A stretch of 5,520 bases of DNA, from positions 1 through 5,520 of the forward strand of contig CAMLFK010000312.1 of NCBI GenBank assembly GCA_946479255.1, in the 5' to 3' direction. How positions within the stretch are numbered: position 1 is the stretch's first letter; every line of letters starts with the position of its first letter. Below the pieces are notes generated by a model. That model ran no database searches, had not been told where the DNA came from, and saw only the letters and a program-made list of their open reading frames with translations. This DNA comes from an uncultured Oxalobacteraceae bacterium (GTDB lineage Bacteria; Pseudomonadota; Gammaproteobacteria; Burkholderiales; Burkholderiaceae). A program made the position numbers and the translations under genes. Below, piece after piece: positions 3,951 through 5,520 of this stretch.

Positions 3951-5520
3951 CACTGCCCCTTCCCGCCAGGCTGAGGGCGGAAGTCAATCCAAGGCGCGCC
4001 GCCAGTATATGGTGTTCCACGAACACGCTCGGTCCCGCCGGCATAGAACTGGCCGTTGGCCGGGAAATATGTGAACGCAGCCGGCGATCTGACCGTGGTC
4101 TTTAAAATGTTGGCCAGCTTCTGTGCAAAATTCAATTCCTGCTGGCCGTTTTTGTCCTTGCCAGCGTTCCCTCCTGTGTTGCACGAAGCGAGCAGGATCG
4201 GTTGGCCCTTGAAGTCCTTATCATCCTCGATACGCTTGGCCAAGTCTTCCGGATAAATCTTATTGAACTGTTCGTTTAGCATGAACTCCGGGTGGCCATG
4301 TCCCCCGACAACATACCACCCCTGCACGCTCACGTTTCTAATGCCGGCGTCAATCGGTTCGCCCGGGCGCGCTAAGTTAAGATTGGGTGCCAGTCCAAGC
4401 GGGTCCGTCCACATGACTGGGTTGCCGCCCACATAGGCATACAGGTTGAGTCCGCCGTCAAGCCCGATTGGATCAGCTTGCAGATACCGCCCCAGTTTCG
4501 GGTCGTAATACCGATGCCAGTTGTACCACAGCCAGCTTTCGTTATCAAAATACTGCCCGGGAAAACCAATGTTCATCCCGCCGATTTTATCCAGTACGAC
4601 CGTCCGGTCGAACGCGGTATTGACTGCGCGCCAGACGACGGTGCCGGCGGCGTCGGTCATGACTTCAGGCCTTCCGACTTGATCGTTGTGGCTGGCATAG
4701 AATGTCCCGTTGCGGGCAATCCCCAGCAACTGCCCATCGAGCCAGACGTAGTTCGTGGTGCTCGGGCCGATTTCAGTCAGTAGCTCGCCATCCGGACCGT
4801 AGATCGCGGCGACGCCCGCGCCGTTCGCAATTTTGTACACGCGCTGGTTCAATGCGTTGATGCGGTAGTCGCCGACCTGCGCGCCATTGACGAAGACTCC
4901 ATTCATCCGATTGAACGCATCGTACGAATACCGCCGCTCGCCATCGCTGCGTTCTTCCCGCTCGACGTTCCCCACCTGGTCATAATGGAAATGACGGAAC
5001 CGTCCGCTGCCGCTCCAGCTGGACAGGCGATTGCTGCCCGGGGCCGTCGTAAAGCTGAAGTCCCCGGTGCCGTCACGGCTATGCTGCGAACGGTTATAAG
5101 CAGCGTCCCACACGAAAACCTGGCCGTCGCCGGCGCGCTGCGCCTTTGTCAGCCGGCGCCCGTCGTCATACCCGTAATCTGTCGTCAATTCAGGGAAGAC
5201 TGCATCGACGATGCGCGCAATATCGCCGCTGGGGTGGAACCCCAGACGCAGATCATGTACACCGGGTGTCGCAAGTTGCTCCACCTGTCCATCGGCGTCC
5301 ATCGTCAGCATGCGTGGTTGGCCATTGCCGAAGCGCCAGGCGTAACGAACGTCGGTGGCAGGCTGATAGAGAAAGTCCTTGGCAAGTACGCCCCAGCTGC
5401 CACCAAGGTTGCTGGTGATGACCGCCAGGCGCCCATGGGTATCGAAGCCATATGAAATGCTAAGGCCGCTGGAGTTGTTCATGCCATCCAGCCGTCCCGC
5501 AGCGTCGAAGGTCCAGTTGG
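3950..5520 (-). CDS. Rhs family polymorphic toxin, C-terminal part (5' end beyond window)
   Basis: The frame is open to the right edge, giving 522 visible codons; the true start lies outside, since Rhs proteins usually exceed 1000 residues. The core (5520 to 4391) shows YD-repeat elements of the Rhs shell such as [20 protein letters not shown] and YSYDAFNRM, then the typical core end: [29 protein letters not shown] and [10 protein letters not shown]. The last matches PxxxxDPxGL, the conserved motif at which known Rhs proteins cut off their toxin tip. After it comes a unique 146-residue tail (4390 to 3953). Rhs shells encapsulate the tip and are exported, often by type VI secretion via a VgrG/PAAR N-terminus; that part is not visible, so the delivery route is unknown. 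The stop overlaps the next gene's ATG. The Rhs assignment is certain; the tip activity is discussed separately. Confidence 0.97.
   Translation of the reverse strand, partial: NWTFDAAGRLDGMNNSSGLSISYGFDTHGRLAVITSNLGGSWGVLAKDFLYQPATDVRYAWRFGNGQPRMLTMDADGQVEQLATPGVHDLRLGFHPSGDIARIVDAVFPELTTDYGYDDGRRLTKAQRAGDGQVFVWDAAYNRSQHSRDGTGDFSFTTAPGSNRLSSWSGSGRFRHFHYDQVGNVEREERSDGERRYSYDAFNRMNGVFVNGAQVGDYRINALNQRVYKIANGAGVAAIYGPDGELLTEIGPSTTNYVWLDGQLLGIARNGTFYASHNDQVGRPEVMTDAAGTVVWRAVNTAFDRTVVLDKIGGMNIGFPGQYFDNESWLWYNWHRYYDPKLGRYLQADPIGLDGGLNLYAYVGGNPVMWTDPLGLAPNLNLARPGEPIDAGIRNVSVQGWYVVGGHGHPEFMLNEQFNKIYPEDLAKRIEDDKDFKGQPILLASCNTGGNAGKDKNGQQELNFAQKLANILKTTVRSPAAFTYFPANGQFYAGGTERVRGTPYTGGAPWIDFRPQPGGKGQ
3953..4390 (-). 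other. Rhs C-terminal toxin domain, clan CD cysteine-peptidase-like motifs
   Basis: The 146-residue tip follows DPLGL directly. It contains a hydrophobic strand ending in His-Gly ([12 protein letters not shown], His codon at 4300-4298) and, 38 residues later, a second one ending in Ser-Cys ([12 protein letters not shown], Cys codon at 4183-4181). A helix, [10 protein letters not shown], follows, then a strand/turn-rich end ([14 protein letters not shown]). A hydrophobic block then His-Gly and a second then Ala/Ser-Cys is the signature of clan CD peptidases (caspases, clostripain, gingipain, MARTX CPD). I infer a cysteine-protease-like toxin. A different fold with similar motifs cannot be excluded. 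Confidence 0.5.
3956..3961 (-). promoter_or_regulatory. Shine-Dalgarno of Sel1-like copy 2, inside the Rhs 3' end
   Basis: AAGGGG (minus strand) is five bases from the ATG at 3950 and encodes the penultimate Lys-Gly of the Rhs protein. Together with TGATG it indicates coupled toxin-immunity translation. Confidence 0.65.

Larger units (their letters stand above)
3504..4091 (-). repeat. Duplicated toxin-tail/immunity unit, copy 2 (intact context)
   Basis: This is the source-like copy of the repeat at 2275-2847. It spans the last ~46 codons of the Rhs tail and the whole Sel1-like gene. Similarity ends at about 4091, inside the toxin domain and downstream of its Ser-Cys motif. Confidence 0.85.

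Noticed and set aside
4985..5455. Long plus-strand frame of 156 codons antisense to the Rhs gene
   Set aside because: This is a shadow of the Rhs coding sequence, whose YD repeats and core-end motifs on the minus strand are unambiguous.

Overview
The window looks like a proteobacterial accessory region. The GC-rich codon use, the style of the Rhs core end and the Shine-Dalgarno starts suggest a beta- or gammaproteobacterium, but the genus cannot be fixed from sequence alone. Two blocks converge. On the left, reading rightward, is a stand-alone PD-(D/E)XK nuclease of 509 aa. On the right, reading leftward from beyond the window edge, is the 3' end of an Rhs polymorphic-toxin gene with its probable immunity gene, followed by a partial second copy of that module.

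Layout. 1-375 has no firm gene. It holds an unusual cluster of six CTAG cores, four of them in the hexamer TCTAGT, and a doubtful 58-codon frame that overlaps the nuclease start. 376-1905 encodes the nuclease: an unassigned N-terminal domain, an acidic linker, a middle domain resembling one seen in putative restriction/defence nucleases, and a C-terminal catalytic domain. 1906-2274 is the convergent gap, with no gene I can defend. 2275-2706 (-) is a membrane-anchored Sel1-like protein. 2706-2847 (-) is a remnant of the last ~47 codons of an Rhs toxin tail. 2848-3503 is a spacer with one doubtful rightward frame (2992-3279) and a short octamer repeat. 3504-3950 (-) is the second Sel1-like protein. 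3950-5520 (-) is the Rhs protein, cut off at its N-terminal side by the window.

How the parts work together. The Rhs protein has the core-terminating motif PxxxxDPxGL followed by a 146-residue variable tail. That tail carries a His-Gly block and a Ser-Cys block, each after a hydrophobic strand, as in clan CD cysteine peptidases (caspase/gingipain/MARTX-CPD type). This suggests a protease-like toxin tip, which is an inference. The Sel1-like gene starts inside the Rhs stop codon (TGATG), so it is probably the coupled immunity gene. The end of the toxin plus the whole immunity gene is duplicated ~1.24 kb downstream. The copied toxin tail is ~94% identical in DNA but lacks the catalytic motifs, while the second immunity protein has drifted to ~60% identity. 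This fits an orphan immunity gene kept after module displacement. The nuclease and the Rhs module are both conflict genes, but nothing seen here links them functionally.
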